Below are positions 32,063 through 44,993 of a stretch of 64,000 nucleotides of DNA, piece after piece. The stretch comes from Panicum virgatum (Eukaryota > Streptophyta > Magnoliopsida > Poales > Poaceae). The notes under the pieces are model-generated. The model did not search any database and was not told the origin of the DNA. It worked only from the letters and a program-made list of their open reading frames with translations. Every line of letters begins with the position of its first letter. The first letter of the stretch is position 1. The DNA lies in assembly GCF_016808335.1 (NCBI RefSeq), contig NC_053153.1, forward strand, positions 29,271,590 to 29,335,589, written 5' to 3'. A program made the position numbers and the translations under genes.

Positions 32063-33521
32063 TGTTGACGCTCCTTAGTGCCCCGATTTGTATACCGCAA
32101 GCGCACGGTTCGTGTAGCTTTTCCCTTAGAGTATTCCCCCAAGGTTTATCAATCCGTGGATCGACAAAGAACTACCTAAGGTTTTCCATCTAATCTAACA
32201 GATCTATCCTAACATGAAGCATTGATTGCATATAAAGGGTAAACCTTTGACAGATATGAGTGATGTGTAAACGTTGATCTCATCCATGAACATAGGCTTA
32301 ATCATAGCAAAACCAAAGACATGACTAGGCCTATCGTCATCTAGTTGTAGTTCAAGCTAACGAGCAAATAAATCATGCATCTCAATCAAAAGCATCTTTA
32401 AACTCAAAATCTCCAATCCGATCCTTCGATACTCCGCCTACTCTGTGGAGACGGCCTGTCACAACGCCCCCCTTTTGAACGAAATACCCTGAAGCAAGTC
32501 GAACCCCCTTTGGTAGTTCCGCCATGAACCTCTAGCCACCATGACTACAAGATCATGCTAAGCGATCTATCTCGATAATAGATCTAGGATGAAGCAAACC
32601 CAAAGAAAAGAACGAAATTGAAAGAGAGAACATGATCGCTAATAGATTCGGAAGACATGATTATCATTACTCACACAATAGATTCGTTTGGATCGTCACC
32701 ACCGAGTACATACCATTGACGACTCCAACTAGCTCATGAACTCCACCATGGCACAACCACGCAGGGAAGCCATGGCAGCTAGGGGTGGCCTAAGCCATCT
32801 CCTAGACAACTTCGAAGACTTGCGGCAGCCGTCGTCTCCCTCCGGTCTTGGCCCTAGGTTTTCGTCGAGTTCTGGGTGGATGGATCCCCCGAGTTGAATA
32901 AGGTGCGAGCTATTTATAAGCCGAGGAAGACACCGGTCGAAGGGGAGGCCAAACCGCCTCGAAAACGGGCTGGGCCGGCCGGCCCCATGGGCCTAGGCCG
33001 GCTGGCCTACCCCCTTTCGGGCTCGCCTCGGTCTCATCTTTCGCGTGTAGACTCCTCGCATCTTCTAGAGTTTATGTCCTTCACGATTGCACCCCTTTGG
33101 ACGTCGTTATCTTGGAGATATCTTCGAGGAAAGGATAGGATAGGGAATCCTTACTTAAATCTTCATTTGCTTTGCTTAATCCCGAAGTATCTTGATCTCA
33201 TCTTCGTGGGCTCCGTCCTTTGGGCTCTCTTGGAGGATGGATGTGCGTGAATGGGCTTCGAATCAACATGGGCTTTGGTCCTCCCTTTGGGCTTTGGCCT
33301 TCATCTTTCTCCGTGTTAGCGCTCGATCACGGGCCTCGTCATTTCATGCTCCAAAATAGGCCAAAAACCTGCAAAAACGAAGTTCCTCCAAAATATATGT
33401 GCAAGTGTGAAAATGACCAATAATTAGGCCGGGGTTAGGACGGTTAGTGATTTTGATATTAAATTCATGCCATTATCAAGGATAAACAAGGGATAAAAGG
33501 GGTACTTAAGGAGCGCCAACA
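32063..33521 (-). mobile_element. Element D 3' LTR
   Basis: 1459 bp. On the minus strand it begins TGTTGGCGCTCC and ends GGAGCGTCAACA, so the LTR ends form a near-perfect inverted repeat of about 15 bp. TATA box CTTATAAATAG on the minus strand at 32910-32920. The frame at 32876-33250 recurs in the other LTR and is not a gene. Confidence 0.92.
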
Positions 33522-33530
33522 TTCCCCCAT
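33522..33530 (-). other. polypurine tract of element D
   Basis: ATGGGGGAA on the minus strand directly before the 3' LTR. It primes plus-strand DNA synthesis in LTR elements. Confidence 0.6.
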
Positions 33531-34245
33531 GGTTAAACCTTGCTCGTCCTCGAGTAAGTCCAGGAGCTTTGCTTATATAGAAATCAGCGTTGCCCCTCAA
33601 TGTCCTCTCTGCACTTAGTCATACATAACAAGACATATTGCTCTCTCAAGTATTTAGCATTTATGTTCATGTTGTGACCGGCTACTTTTTCATTATGGGA
33701 GATAGACTAGCAATTAAAGAACAAGCAACAATAATAGATAAATGCATTGCTCTCAAACTTAAGCGAACTTCAAACATTTACCTTGTTTCATCGTGAAGAG
33801 TTTTCAAAAGAATGCATATCAAACATAAGTGAGGTTCTCTTGCAAAAGATCATGGAAATACTCATCTCATCAAGTCTCTCAAGCCTACATTAGATTGTCT
33901 TCAGCCTATTCTACTCATATATAAAAGTGGAAGGCTTATGTGAAGCTTGATAGGTAAAAACAATCCTAGCAAAACATTATATCTGAAATTTTGTCAAACT
34001 AAGAGAGAGATCTAATGGAATTACCGAGACTAGTCAAAAAGGCCATTGGAAAATAATGTTGGAGAGGGAGAAAGATGAAACACACACATTTAGATAGGTG
34101 GACATGTGCAAGTGGCAAATGGATGATCCCGAGACACAAATGAAGTTCTCATTATCGGATTGCACATGGTTGGAAGATTTGAGTATGGAATAGTTCTTCA
34201 AAGTAACTTGAAAAATTAATGAAGCCAAAAAGAGCTAAGGAGCAT

Positions 34246-34340
34246 TTTATTCTTCTCTTTTTTTCTTTCATTTTTCTTTTCTTTTCTCCTTTTTTCATTT
34301 TTCTATTTTTCTCTTTATTTCTTTTTTTCTTTCTTTTTGC
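34246..34340 (+). repeat. polypyrimidine tract, about 95 bp, in element D
   Basis: Almost only T and C on the plus strand, so purine-rich on the element's sense strand. It may serve as an internal (central) polypurine tract. Confidence 0.7.
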
Positions 34341-35693
34341 TCCTTAGAACTTTTGATAGCATAGAATACTTACCCAGCCATCCCCCATGCTTGAACGAAT
34401 GCTCGTCCTCGAGTATGAATAGTGGGAGAACCAACTAGCTAGGGCAAGTATCTCAAATTCACCTTCTTCTTCGTAGAACCGCTTGAATCTCCGGGGAGCC
34501 TTGTCTCCCAAAACTTTTCTTTATATGGTGCCCTTGATTCTTTTGATTCCGTCGAAATGATAATCCAAACTCAAATTGGGTTGTGGTCAAGGAGGTAATC
34601 ACAAAAAGATATTTTTGGTTTAGGGTGGATATCCAGCGAGGTTTGCAAAATTCCCGAAATAGAAACTCACAATGCATGGATAAATAGGCTTGCAAAAAGA
34701 AGGTTTACACAAAAAAAACGGAATGACCAGCTTCTTAGTCTCGTACCAAAGAAATCAATCTTAATCCAACTCATCAAAATATAAGTTTGCAATCTAATGG
34801 TTTCATCATGAAAGAATATGTATGTATAGGCTTTGGTGGGTAGAACTTTGCAAGAGATTCACAAATGTAGATAGCATATGAATTAAGTTTTCAAATTAAA
34901 CAATACAAGGTGTAAGGTCGTCGGTAGACTTAAATCAAAGAGCAACATAGAGTATGTGGGTCTAGAATTTAGTCATTTAACCTCCACAAATAAAAGAGCC
35001 GGTATTTGATCATTTTAATTCCATTTAATTGAGAGCAAATGGTCAAGTCATATACAACATAGCGTAGGTAAAACAAAGCAGCAACTTTCATCATTTTTCC
35101 ATAAGCAAGAGCATATAAGAATATCATCGTGGTGAGCTTAAGGTGATGGTGGTTATCACTCATTGAAAACAAAAACAAATCTAGGTTGTACTCCTAGTAG
35201 CCATGTTATTATAGGGAGAGATATACAAAGGTTGCATCTATGGTTGAAGGCATATATGTACAAGCATTTAGAAAAAGAGAGAGTTGAGGAAGAATTACCG
35301 TCCTTCTCGATGCTCGTAATGAAGTGTAGTGCATCCTCCCCCATACTTAAGCATTGTGCTAAGCATGGAAGAAGAATCATGAGCATCTTATGGCAACCGT
35401 GATTATCTTACTCCATGAGATCTTTCTTCCTTGTCCACGAAATCCTCCCCCAAGCTTAGCATGATGCTAGGCGTGGAAGGAGAAGATGGACCATCTTGAA
35501 ATTCTTGAAGTCCTTCCCTCATGTGTATGAATATCATCTTCAATGTGTCTTTACCTTTGTTGCTTCAATTTCCTTCAACTTCTTGTACTAAGTCATGGTC
35601 CCAATCATTGCTTCACATCGTCGTCGCCTCCTTCAATTCCTTGTTGTCCCATTGCTGCCTCATCTTCACGAATTTTTCTTTCAATTTCCAGAA

Positions 35694-35955
35694 TAGAACA
35701 TGTACTGAAACATTGCTCCATTGCGAAGTGCACGAATTTTCCTTTCCAATGAGTCCTCATTCGCCCAAAACTGATTCTGAACAAGAGAGTTATGTCCATT
35801 TCATCCCCACGCTGCAATCTGTCTCGATGAATTTCAGAACGCGCAACGTCCAATGTTCTTGCCATATCTCCTTGTACGGGTCTTCAAATTCATTGATCTT
35901 GGATGCGTTGGAACGGGAATTTCATGGAACTTCTGAATATCAACTTTTTATTCCT
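35694..35955. repeat. internal module of element D, copy 1 of 3
   Basis: About 260 bp from AGAACATGTACT to GAATATCAAC. It shares with the other copies CTTTCCAA, GAGAGTTATG, CAGAACGCGCA-type and CTTGATCCGTTGGAA-type words in the same order. Confidence 0.65.
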
Positions 35956-37434
35956 TTTACATCTCTGTCCATGTGCAAAATCTGATGAAAACAGCATGGC
36001 TTGCTTTCGAACTTTGGAGATGTTGACGAATTTGATTTCTTCTTTGATCACGAATTCATGAGAACGCTTTGTCATGCTTGCAAAACAATTCAAGTACACA
36101 ATCTACCCCCAAGGTGACAGTCGGGAGTAGAGACAATTTCCAACAAACCTACCATTCCTAAGATCTCAAATTGTGGCATAGCTAGCTTAGCGAAAAAAAT
36201 AAAAACCTAGTGAGTGTACGTGTGTGCTAGTGTAAATGCAAATGAGAGGAAGGTATATAAACAAAGACAATGTTTACACCTAGTTCTAAACATCATGTTT
36301 ACAACTAGGTTTCCGAACTTCTCCATAGCCAAAAAGACTTATTTAACCAAGGTCAAAACACCATGTCTATCCCAAGATCAATAGGCCTTCATAGCACAAG
36401 AAAAAAATAAAGCGCATTGCAAAGCTTATAAACCAACCAAATGCAACCTCATAGCTTGGTAACTAAATGATGATGGTCTTCAATCATGTCTAAACACCAT
36501 GTTTACACAAGATTGCAAAAGGTAAATGCTATAATGATTAGCATTACATAGATAGGAAAGCCTACATCAATAAGATTGAAACCAAGCTAGCAAAATGAGG
36601 GCATGAACAATGGAATGGATGCAAAGTGCAAATGCAAAGTTAGCAAAAACAAGTGTTAGCGAGGTTGAAAGGACCTTTCGATGTTGTTCCGCAACTAGTT
36701 TATTCAAAAACAATTGCTAAGAGTGACAAAAAGACTTCGCGACACTTCATAAGAAGTGAGGCTTTTGTCAATGAAAAGGTTATTTATCAAAAAAGGATCA
36801 AGCAACCGAGCTAACAAGGTTTTAGAAGTAGGTTTATGGGTTTCCTATATTTTTTGCTTAAAACAAAAATTTTAAAGAGAGAGTGTTGGGTATAGAAATT
36901 CTATCTAAGGTGGTTTCAAAAAAAACTAGAGAGAAACAAAAGTTAGATTTTTTTTGAATGAAAAACATACCCTATGGTTTTGGGATTGCTCTATGAGTGG
37001 TTTTCCTAAGGGTTTTAGGATCTCAAAAGCGAGGCTAGTCAATGTTTTTAGAAAAGGTTTTTTTAAATGCAACATGCAATGCAATGCAAGGGTGAGACAA
37101 ACATGTTATGCAATGCAACACAGGGCGGGTGAATAAAATGATATGACATGATGAGGTGGTCTAAAACAAAACAAAAAGTTAGCCTAAGTTAATTAGCCAC
37201 AAGTTTAAAATCAAAGGGTGGTGCAATGCTTCATAAATCTCTCTAAAAAGACACAAAGAAAAAGACTCAAAACACTAATAGGCACACAAAAAGGTCTACA
37301 AGTTTCCCAAGATCAAATAACAAAGTGCTCCCTCAATAACATTTAGAATAAACAACATAAAGTTGTGGTTTTTGTTAGAGCAATGGTACAATGTTACTTG
37401 ATATTCCGATTAAAGAGTGCAATGTAGACGGTCA

Positions 37435-37438
<4 letters not shown>

Positions 37439-37476
<38 letters not shown>
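37439..37476. repeat. (TA)n microsatellite in element D
   Basis: 38 bp of TA dinucleotides. Confidence 0.95.
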
Positions 37477-37479
<3 letters not shown>

Positions 37480-37852
37480 AAAGATCGGGTTGCCTCCCGC
37501 AAAGCGCTTCATTTAAAGTCATAGAGCTCGACTTTCTCACATACCTTCTAATTGATGCGAAGACATGGTCCTTCATGCAAGAATCCGAAGTGTCCATGCA
37601 GCTTGATGTTGCCTCTTGTAATCCATCGTGGTTTGCTTGCAACATCTTCATTTGTCGAAAGTCGACCGCTTGTGCCTTCATTTGCCAATGTCATTGGGGT
37701 TCTTCATCTGGTCCAAACCTCTGAATTTTATCATGTACGCTTGATGAAAGCATCGCCCAAGCTCCTCCTCGTTGTCATCGTCATCTTCTCTATCTTGTTC
37801 TCATCGTGTTGCTCCTGCCTCTTCTTCGGTTAATCTCTCCTATATACTCAAC

Positions 37853-38110
37853 AGAACATATACTAAAATATAGCTCTATTGAAAATTTTATGAAATTACC
37901 TTTCCAACAAGTGGTCATTCGCTTTAAACGGAGTCCAAACGAGAGAGTTATGACCGTTTTACTTTAGCGCTGTGTGCTGTCCAGAAATTTTCAGAGTGCA
38001 CAATCTTCAATGTTTTGGCCATACCCGCTTGTAGGAATCTCTGATTGACTTGGTTCTTGATTTGTTGGAACAGGAACTTCATGGAGCTTTTGAATATCAA
38101 AAAATATGCT
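37853..38110. repeat. internal module of element D, copy 2 of 3
   Basis: From AGAACATATACT to GAATATCAAA, the same word order as copy 1. Confidence 0.65.
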
Positions 38111-38589
38111 GCTCTTTGCTTCTGAGGTCGGGCTGGACATTGATGAGAACAATATCTTCTTGTGAATTCGCCCGAAGATGTCAATGATCTCGATCATGTG
38201 GTCTTTGGAGCGTAGTGTCGTGCGTCCCTAGGCTTCAAGGTCATCACCATTTATTCACTAGAAAATATCACAGCTTCAATGATGTGTCTTCTCTATTGTT
38301 CTTGCTTTACCCAAGGTGTCAGGATTGGAAGATGCTCCTGTGCTTCGTGTTGATGATCCGAACGGTTTCCTTCCTTGATAGCATCACTCGATTAGAAGTA
38401 TATCGAGCATCTCACTGGAGAAGATAGGTGGTGTCGTGGTTCTTCTAATCTTGTTGCCTCCAGCTTTAGTTAACTTCAAATCATCATATTTTGCGTACAC
38501 AGCCTTCCAATCATCTTTTGACATCATCATCATCTTCTTCGTCGGTTGCTACTGCCTCTGTCCTCGTTGAATTCCACTTCATCCAGTGC

Positions 38590-38845
38590 AGAACGTGTAC
38601 CAAACTTCTCCTCCATTGCAAGTTGCATCAAATTATCTTTCCAACAAGTGATTATTCACCCCAATTAGACTCCGGACAAAGAAATTATGCTCATTTTATT
38701 ACGGCGCTGCAATCTGTCCAGAGGGATTTCAGAACGCGCAGCATTGAAAGATTTTACCATAACTCTTCACATCGATCTCCAAAACTGATGGTTCTTGATC
38801 CGTTGGAAAGAAGACTTGATGGGGCTTAAAATAATCTATTATTTG
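38590..38845. repeat. internal module of element D, copy 3 of 3
   Basis: From AGAACGTGTACC to about the end of GGGGCTTAAAATAATC; the most diverged at its 3' side. Confidence 0.6.
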
Positions 38846-39352
38846 CTCATGGTAATTCTCTGATCTTGGACGAAAAACTCATCACAACAGTAACACTTCA
38901 TAGATGATGATGATCGCACGATTTTCTTCGCGGGCATGCTTCATACCTATTGCTTGAACAAACAATTCTTCCCAAAAACATCAGTTTTTAAAATTAATTG
39001 ACACGGTGGCGTACCTTATTTATCATCTTTTGCTTTTGGAGAGTGCGGACTCGATAGCGGATGCTGGGCCACTAACAAAAGTTAGCACCTACCACTAAAG
39101 AGTGAATCTTGATGTTGTTGCCGTCATGTTGATGTGGACATTGTCGATGTTCCATGTCGAGGCTCCTCGATCATCTTGTTGCCGATTGTTGAAATTTGTT
39201 GAAGTGGACTATGGACTTCTAGAAGTCCAAGTTTGGTGTCTAGCTTTTTCCACCTGCTTTCAAGGACACAAACAAGAAAACAAGGGTATATGCAATAATA
39301 AAATTAGGGTTAGTCCAAAAACTAGATAGATTGCCCTAGGGTTCGTGTTGCC

Positions 39353-39372
39353 GATCCCCGGCAATGGTGCCA
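39353..39372 (-). other. primer-binding site of element D (tRNA-Asp)
   Basis: The plus strand reads GATCCCCGGCAATGGTGCCA, matching the 3' end of plant tRNA-Asp (GTC) except for two C-to-T changes. It lies 8 bp inside the 5' LTR edge at 39381. Confidence 0.75.
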
Positions 39373-39380
39373 GAAAAGCT

Positions 39381-40839
39381 TGTTGACGCTCCTTAGTGCC
39401 CCGATTTGTATACCGCAAGCGCACGGTTCGTGTAGCTTTTCCCTTAGAGTATTCCCCCAAGGTTTATCAATCCGTGGATCGACAAAGAACTACCTAAGGT
39501 TTTCCATCTAATCTAATAGATCTATCCTAACATGAAGCATTGATTGCATATAAAGGGTAAACCTTTGACAGATATGAGTGATGTGTAAAGGTTGATCTCA
39601 TCCATGAACATAGGCTTAATCATAGCAAAACCAAAGACATGACTAGGCCTATCGTCATCTAGTTGTAGTTTAAGCTAACGAGCAAATAAATCATGCATCT
39701 CCATCAAAAGCATCTTTAAACTCAAAATCTCCAATCCGATCCTTCGATACTCCGCCTACTCTGTGGAGACGGCCTGTCACAACGCCCCCCTTTTGAACAA
39801 AATACCCTGAAGCAAGTCGAACCCCCTTTGGTAGTTCCGCCATGAACCTCTAGCCACCATGACTACAAGATCATGCTAAGCGATCTATCTCGATAATAGA
39901 TCTAGGATGAAGCAAACCCAAAGAAAAGAATGAAATCGAAAGAGAGAACATGATCGCTAATAGATTCGGAAGACATGATTATCATTACTCACACAATAGA
40001 TTCGTTTGGATCGTCACCACCGAGTACATACCATTGACGACTCCAACTAGCTCATGAACTCCACCATGGCACAACCACGCAGGGAAGCCATGGCAGCTAG
40101 GGGTGGCCTAAGCCATCTCCTAGACAACTTCGAAGACTTGCGGCAGCCGTCGTCTCCCTCTGGTCTTGGCCCTAGGTTTTCGTCGAGTTCTGGGTGGATG
40201 GATCCCCCGAGTTGAATAAGGTGCGAGCTATTTATAAGCCGAGGAAGCCACCGGTCGAAGGGGAGGCCAAACCGCCTCGAAAACGGGCTGGACCAGCCGG
40301 CCCCATGGGCCTAAGCCGGCCGGCCTACCCCCTTTTAGGCTCGCCTCGGTCTCATCTTTCGCGTGTAGACTCCTCGCATCTTCTAGAGTTTATGTCCTTC
40401 ACGATTGCACCCCTTTGGACGTCGTTATCTTGGAGATATCTTCGAGGAAAGGATAGGATAGGGAATTCTTCCTTAAATCTTCATTTGCTTAGCTTAATCC
40501 CGAAGTATCTTGATCTCATCTTCGTGGGCTCGGTCCTTTGGGCTCTCTTGGAGGATGGATGTGCGTGAATGGGCTTCGAATCAACATGGGCTTTGGTCCT
40601 CCCTTTGGGCTTTGGCCTTCGTCTTTCTCCGTGTTAGCGCTCGATCACGGGCCTCGTCATTTCATGCTCCAAAATAGGCCAAAAACCTGCAAAAACGAAG
40701 TTCCTCTAAAATATATGTGCAAGTGTGAAAATGGCCAATAATTAGGCCGGGGTTAGGACGGTTAGTGATTTTGATATTAAATTCATGCCATTATCAAGGA
40801 TAAACAAGGGATAAAAGGGGTACTTAAGGAGCGCCAACA
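39381..40839 (-). mobile_element. Element D 5' LTR
   Basis: 1459 bp, the same length as 32063-33521, and the source of the transcript. Minus-strand TATA box at 40228-40238. Confidence 0.92.
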
Positions 40840-40844
40840 CATTC

Positions 40845-43376
40845 CCTCTGGTAGTTGGAGTCGGTAGGCTACTTTTCCGACCTTCTTTAGCACTTGGTAC
40901 GGTCCAATGTATCGAAAGGCTAACTTTCCGTGTACTTGCAATCTTCGAGTTCCCCGAATAGGCGAAACTTTAAGGTAGATGAACTCTTCTGAGTTGAAGC
41001 TTATTTCTCATCTCTTCTTGTCTACGTAGCTCTTCTGTCGAGACTAGGCGGCCTTCAGCTTTTCTCTAATCTCGGCCACTCTTTCTTCCGCTTCCTTTGT
41101 GAGTGCGGGTCCAACTAGGGCACGTTCTCCAACTTCTGATCACATCAGAGGAGTTCTGCATTTTCTTCCATAAAGAGCTTCGAATGGTGACATGCCCAAG
41201 CTTGCTTGATAATCGTTGGTGTATAAACATTCCGCATAGGGCAAACTCTACTCCCAATCCTTGTCATAGGTAAGAACACATTCTCTCAACATATCCTCCA
41301 TAATTTGATTTACCCTTTCTGTTTAACCATCCGTTTGTGGGTGATAGGCGGAGCTGAAATCCAATTTGGTGCCCATGGCTTTATGCAAACTTTTCTAAAA
41401 CCTAGAGGTGAATTGGGTCCCTCTATCTGAAACAATTCTACTAGGCACACCATGCAACTTTACTATATTTTACACATAAAGGTTAGCTAGCTTTTCTCCA
41501 CCGTAATTGGTCCGCACGGGTATGAAATGAGCCGCTTTAGTGAGTCGGTCCACTATTACCCATATGGAGTCATGTCCTTTCTGTGTTCTGGGCAAATCCA
41601 CTACAAAGTCCATTCCTATCTCATCTCATTTCCAAACCGGGTTGGGTAGGGGTTGCAATAATCCTATTGGCTTCTGATGTTCGGCCTTGATCCTTTGACA
41701 AGTATCACAATGGGAGACAAACCGTGCAATATCCGCCTTCATTCCCTTCCACCAATATTTTTGTTTTAAATCCATATACATCTTGGTGGATCCTGGGTGG
41801 ATGGAGTAGGCCGAGTTATGGGCCTCATCCATAATTATCTGCCGGAAGTCTCCTTCCTTGGGCACACAAATCCTATTTTTATATCATAAAGTTCCCTCAT
41901 TATCCACTCTAAAGTCTGGTGTCTTATTTTCTCCAGTATGCATTCGGATTTTCATCAAGTCCTTGTCCAAACTTTGGTTCTTTCTGATTTTATCCTCCGG
42001 AGTGGGTTGAATGCTCATTTTGCGAATGGAACCTCGAGGGACAATGTGCACATTCAATCGTGCCATTTCTTCCTGCAGATGAGCATCTTTGGGTCCATAA
42101 GATTTCCAGCTTAAGGCATCGGCTACCACATTAGCTTTGTCAGGATGGTAATGAATTTCCACATTATAATCCTTAACCAGATCTAACCACCTTCTTTGCC
42201 TTAAGTTCAAATCTGGCTGGGTGAAAATATACTTCAAACTCTTATGGTCGGTGTAGATCTCACACTTATTTCCAATTAGATAATGTCTCCAAATCTTGAG
42301 GGCATGCACTACGGCTGCAAACTCAAGATCATGTGTTGGGTAATTCTGCTCATGAGGCCTGAGCTGTCGGGAGGCATACGCAACTACTTTTCCATCTTGC
42401 ATAAGGACACACCCTAAACTTTGTCGGGATGCATCACAATAGATGACAAAGTCCTGATGAATATCCGGTAGGGTCAGCACTAGGGCGGTCGTCAACCTAT
42501 TCTTCAATTCTTGAAAACTTTTTTCACATGACTCTATCCAGGTGAATTTCTTATCCTTCTTAAGCAGCTCTATCATGGGCCGGGCTATCTTGGAGAATCC
42601 TTCAATAAACCTCCGATAATACCCAGCTAATCCAAGAAAGCTTCTGATTTCACTAACATTGGTTGGCTGCTGCCAATTGGAAACTGTCTCAACTTTCTCG
42701 GGGTCAACTGCTACTCCTTCTGCGGTCAAAATATGACAAAGGAAAGCTACTTTCTCAAGCCAGAATTCACACTTGCTGAATTTGGCATATAGCTTATGTA
42801 CTCTCAGCTTTTCCAACACTACCCGCAGATGTTGCTCGTGTTCCTGGACACTCTTGGAGTAAATAAGTATGTCGTCGATGAAGACTACGACAAACTTATC
42901 TAACTCGTCCATAAACACCTTGTTCATGAGGTTCATGAAAAAAGCAGGTGCATTAGTGAGTCTGAAGAACATCACAGTGAACTCAAACTGCCCGTAACGG
43001 GTGACAAACGCTGTCTTTAGGATGTCACTTTCCTTAATCCTGAGCTGATAATATCCTGACCTCATATCAATCTTGGAGAAGTACTTGACTCCTTTTAGCT
43101 GATCAAAAAGATCATCAATTCTGGGGAGAGGGTACTTATTCTTGATGGTAACCTCATTCACTACACGGTAATCTACACAACCTCATACTCCCATCCTTCT
43201 TCTTGACAAATAGGACGGGGGCTCCCCAAAGCGATGAGCTTGGACTAATGAAGCCACTCTATTGTAATTCTTCCAGTTGCTTCTTCAATTCCGCCAATTC
43301 AGAGGCTGCCATCCTATAGGGTCTCTTAGCTATAGGAGAGGTTCTAGGGACAAGATCGATGACAAACTCTATATCC
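40845..43376 (-). pseudogene. Element B pol: RT, RNase H and most of integrase
   Basis: The longest open part is 43161-41884 (425 codons). It holds RT ([10 protein letters not shown]; active site [10 protein letters not shown]) and RNase H (Y-C-D-A-S, T-H-D-L-E-F). The integrase zinc region follows at 41865-41626 and is intact (H-P-G-S ... S-H-C-D-T-C), then a core broken by several stops and frame changes (fragment 41257-41066). The upstream end is joined to gag-PR with loss of part of the linker near 43390 (...Y-P-D-T-S-R), which shifts the frame. The downstream end is cut by element D and continues at 32062. Confidence 0.9.
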
Positions 43377-44993
43377 CTATCTGGTGGCATTCCGGGAAGT
43401 ATCTGGGTACTCATTTACTACTGGAACTTCTTCCAAGGACTTAGCTTCCATGCTAAAAACCATTGGGTCTGGTCCACTTCCCCGGGTATGGTAGGTCACT
43501 TGTACTCCTTCTGGGTTTGTTAGGTGTACCACTTTGTTAGTACAACCTATGAGACCATTGTGTAGGCTTAACCAGTCCATTCCAAGAATCACGTCTATTC
43601 CCTTAGACTTAAGTACTACTAGGTCTGCTAGGAATTCTACCTCACTTAAATTGATCCTTACCCGTAAACAACCCAGTTGACACTTGATGTCACCTCCAGG
43701 CGTCCGGGTTAATAGGGGTGTTTTTAGTAGTACCATAGGTATTTTATACTTATCCACGAAGCTTGATGATATGAATGAGTGTGATGCTCCCGAATCAAAT
43801 AATACGGTTGCCAGAGTTGAGCTGACTAGAAACTCACCAAGTACCACTTCTTGTGCACCTTGAGCCTCCTGCGCGTTGATGTGGTTGACGCGGGCTCGTC
43901 CATAAGGCTGTTGATTGTTGTTGTTGCCCTTGTTGTTGCTGCCGACGGGAACACAGTTGGCTCTGGACACTGGTGGCCTAGTTCCATTCACCGAGTTGGA
44001 GAAGGCTAATGCAGCAGGCTTGTTCTTGGCATATGGGCAGTTGGCATTGTAATGCCCTATTTCACGGCAGTTGAAACAGGCCCTAGCATTGTTGTTGCTG
44101 GTGGTGACTTGGCTGGCATTGCTCTGCGGGGCCTTCATGGTGTTCTGGCTTCTGAACTGTGCGTTAGGGGCCTGGGAGCCTGTCACTTGTGACTGGGCCC
44201 TATACTGCATTGGGGTCTGAGATCTTGGTGCAGTATAGCTGGAGCTCCTTGGTCTCTGAAAGCGGTCCTGCTGGCTGACATTGCTTTCCATGAACTTGCG
44301 CTTGTTTTTCTTCCTTTCTTCAACTTTGGCCCTTTCTGTGCGGATGGCCATGTTCATCAGAGTATTGAAGTCTGGGTATATCTGGGGGGTAAGCAAGGTC
44401 CGGAGTTCTAGGCTCAACCCCTTCTTGAACATGTCTTGCTTCTTTTCATCCTTATTCACTTCTTCTGGTGTGTAGCGAGCAAGCTCCATGAACTGGTAGG
44501 TGTATTCTTCCACGCACATGCTCCCTTGCTGTAGTGCGCGGAACTCATCCACTTTGCGTTTCATGGTGGCTGCGGGGATATGGTAGCGACGGAACTCCTT
44601 CACAAATTCGTCCCAAGTGATGGTGGTGGCATCTTCGGCAGCGGCACAGTAATTGTCCCACCAAACTAAGGCAGTTCCGGTGAGTTGGTGAGCTGCCAGG
44701 AGAACCTTGTCTCGATCTTGACATTCGAACGGCTCGAGCTTCCTTTGGATCACACGCAGCCATTCATTTGCCTCCAAGGGGTTGCTGGATCCTGCAAAGG
44801 TCGGTGGCTTGGTCCTCAAGAAAGCTGTCAGCTTGTCATTCATGGTCTGCTCTCGTTGCCACTTGTTCATGAGGGCATTGGCCAGGGCTTCCAGTATGAG
44901 GGTTTGATTGCTTATTGCCTGTGCTAGGTCCCTGAAAGGTGGAGGTGGTGGCAGTGGCACTTCTCCTTGGTTTCTTCCTCCATTCTGGCTCAC
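43377..44993 (-). CDS. Element B gag-protease polyprotein, 538 aa
   Basis: An open frame from ATG 44993 (M-S-Q-N-G-G). A proline-rich N-terminus is followed by the retrotransposon gag capsid domain (about residues 60-220; [14 protein letters not shown]). Then come a Gln/Ser-rich linker, an intact CCHC zinc knuckle ([14 protein letters not shown], about residue 304) for RNA binding, and an aspartic protease with intact F-D-S-G-A-S-H-S (about residue 398) and I-L-G-M-D-W-L. It would form the particle and process it in the cytoplasm. The stop at 43377 follows a deletion in the linker to RT, so fusion with pol is lost in this copy. Confidence 0.9.
   Translation of the reverse strand: MSQNGGRNQGEVPLPPPPPFRDLAQAISNQTLILEALANALMNKWQREQTMNDKLTAFLRTKPPTFAGSSNPLEANEWLRVIQRKLEPFECQDRDKVLLAAHQLTGTALVWWDNYCAAAEDATTITWDEFVKEFRRYHIPAATMKRKVDEFRALQQGSMCVEEYTYQFMELARYTPEEVNKDEKKQDMFKKGLSLELRTLLTPQIYPDFNTLMNMAIRTERAKVEERKKNKRKFMESNVSQQDRFQRPRSSSYTAPRSQTPMQYRAQSQVTGSQAPNAQFRSQNTMKAPQSNASQVTTSNNNARACFNCREIGHYNANCPYAKNKPAALAFSNSVNGTRPPVSRANCVPVGSNNKGNNNNQQPYGRARVNHINAQEAQGAQEVVLGEFLVSSTLATVLFDSGASHSFISSSFVDKYKIPMVLLKTPLLTRTPGGDIKCQLGCLRVRINLSEVEFLADLVVLKSKGIDVILGMDWLSLHNGLIGCTNKVVHLTNPEGVQVTYHTRGSGPDPMVFSMEAKSLEEVPVVNEYPDTSRNATR

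Larger units (their letters stand above)
33531..39352 (-). other. non-coding interior of element D
   Basis: No frame resembles a retrotransposon protein. It holds a polypyrimidine tract (34246-34340), three diverged copies of a module of about 260 bp, a (TA)n microsatellite (37439-37476), and words similar to the PPT-side sequence (CCCCCATGCTTGAACGAATG near 34383, weaker at 35337 and 35453). Confidence 0.75.
32063..40839 (-). mobile_element. Element D: Dasheng/RIRE2-like LARD (non-autonomous LTR element)
   Basis: Complete element with two 1459-bp LTRs and target duplication CATTC (32058-32062 and 40840-40844), inserted in B's integrase gene. The internal region (33522-39380, 5.9 kb) has a tRNA-Asp primer site and a polypurine tract but no gag, protease, RT or integrase frame, so it must be mobilised in trans. 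The size, tRNA-Asp primer and long non-coding interior fit LARDs such as rice Dasheng, which pairs with RIRE2. The family assignment is inference. My count by eye is about 22 differences between the LTRs (about 1.5%), so this is a recent insertion. Confidence 0.88.

Noticed and set aside
32876..33250. 124-codon frame also found at 40194-40568
   Set aside because: Part of element D's LTR, duplicated because the LTR is duplicated. It covers the promoter and leader, and no protein family is recognisable.
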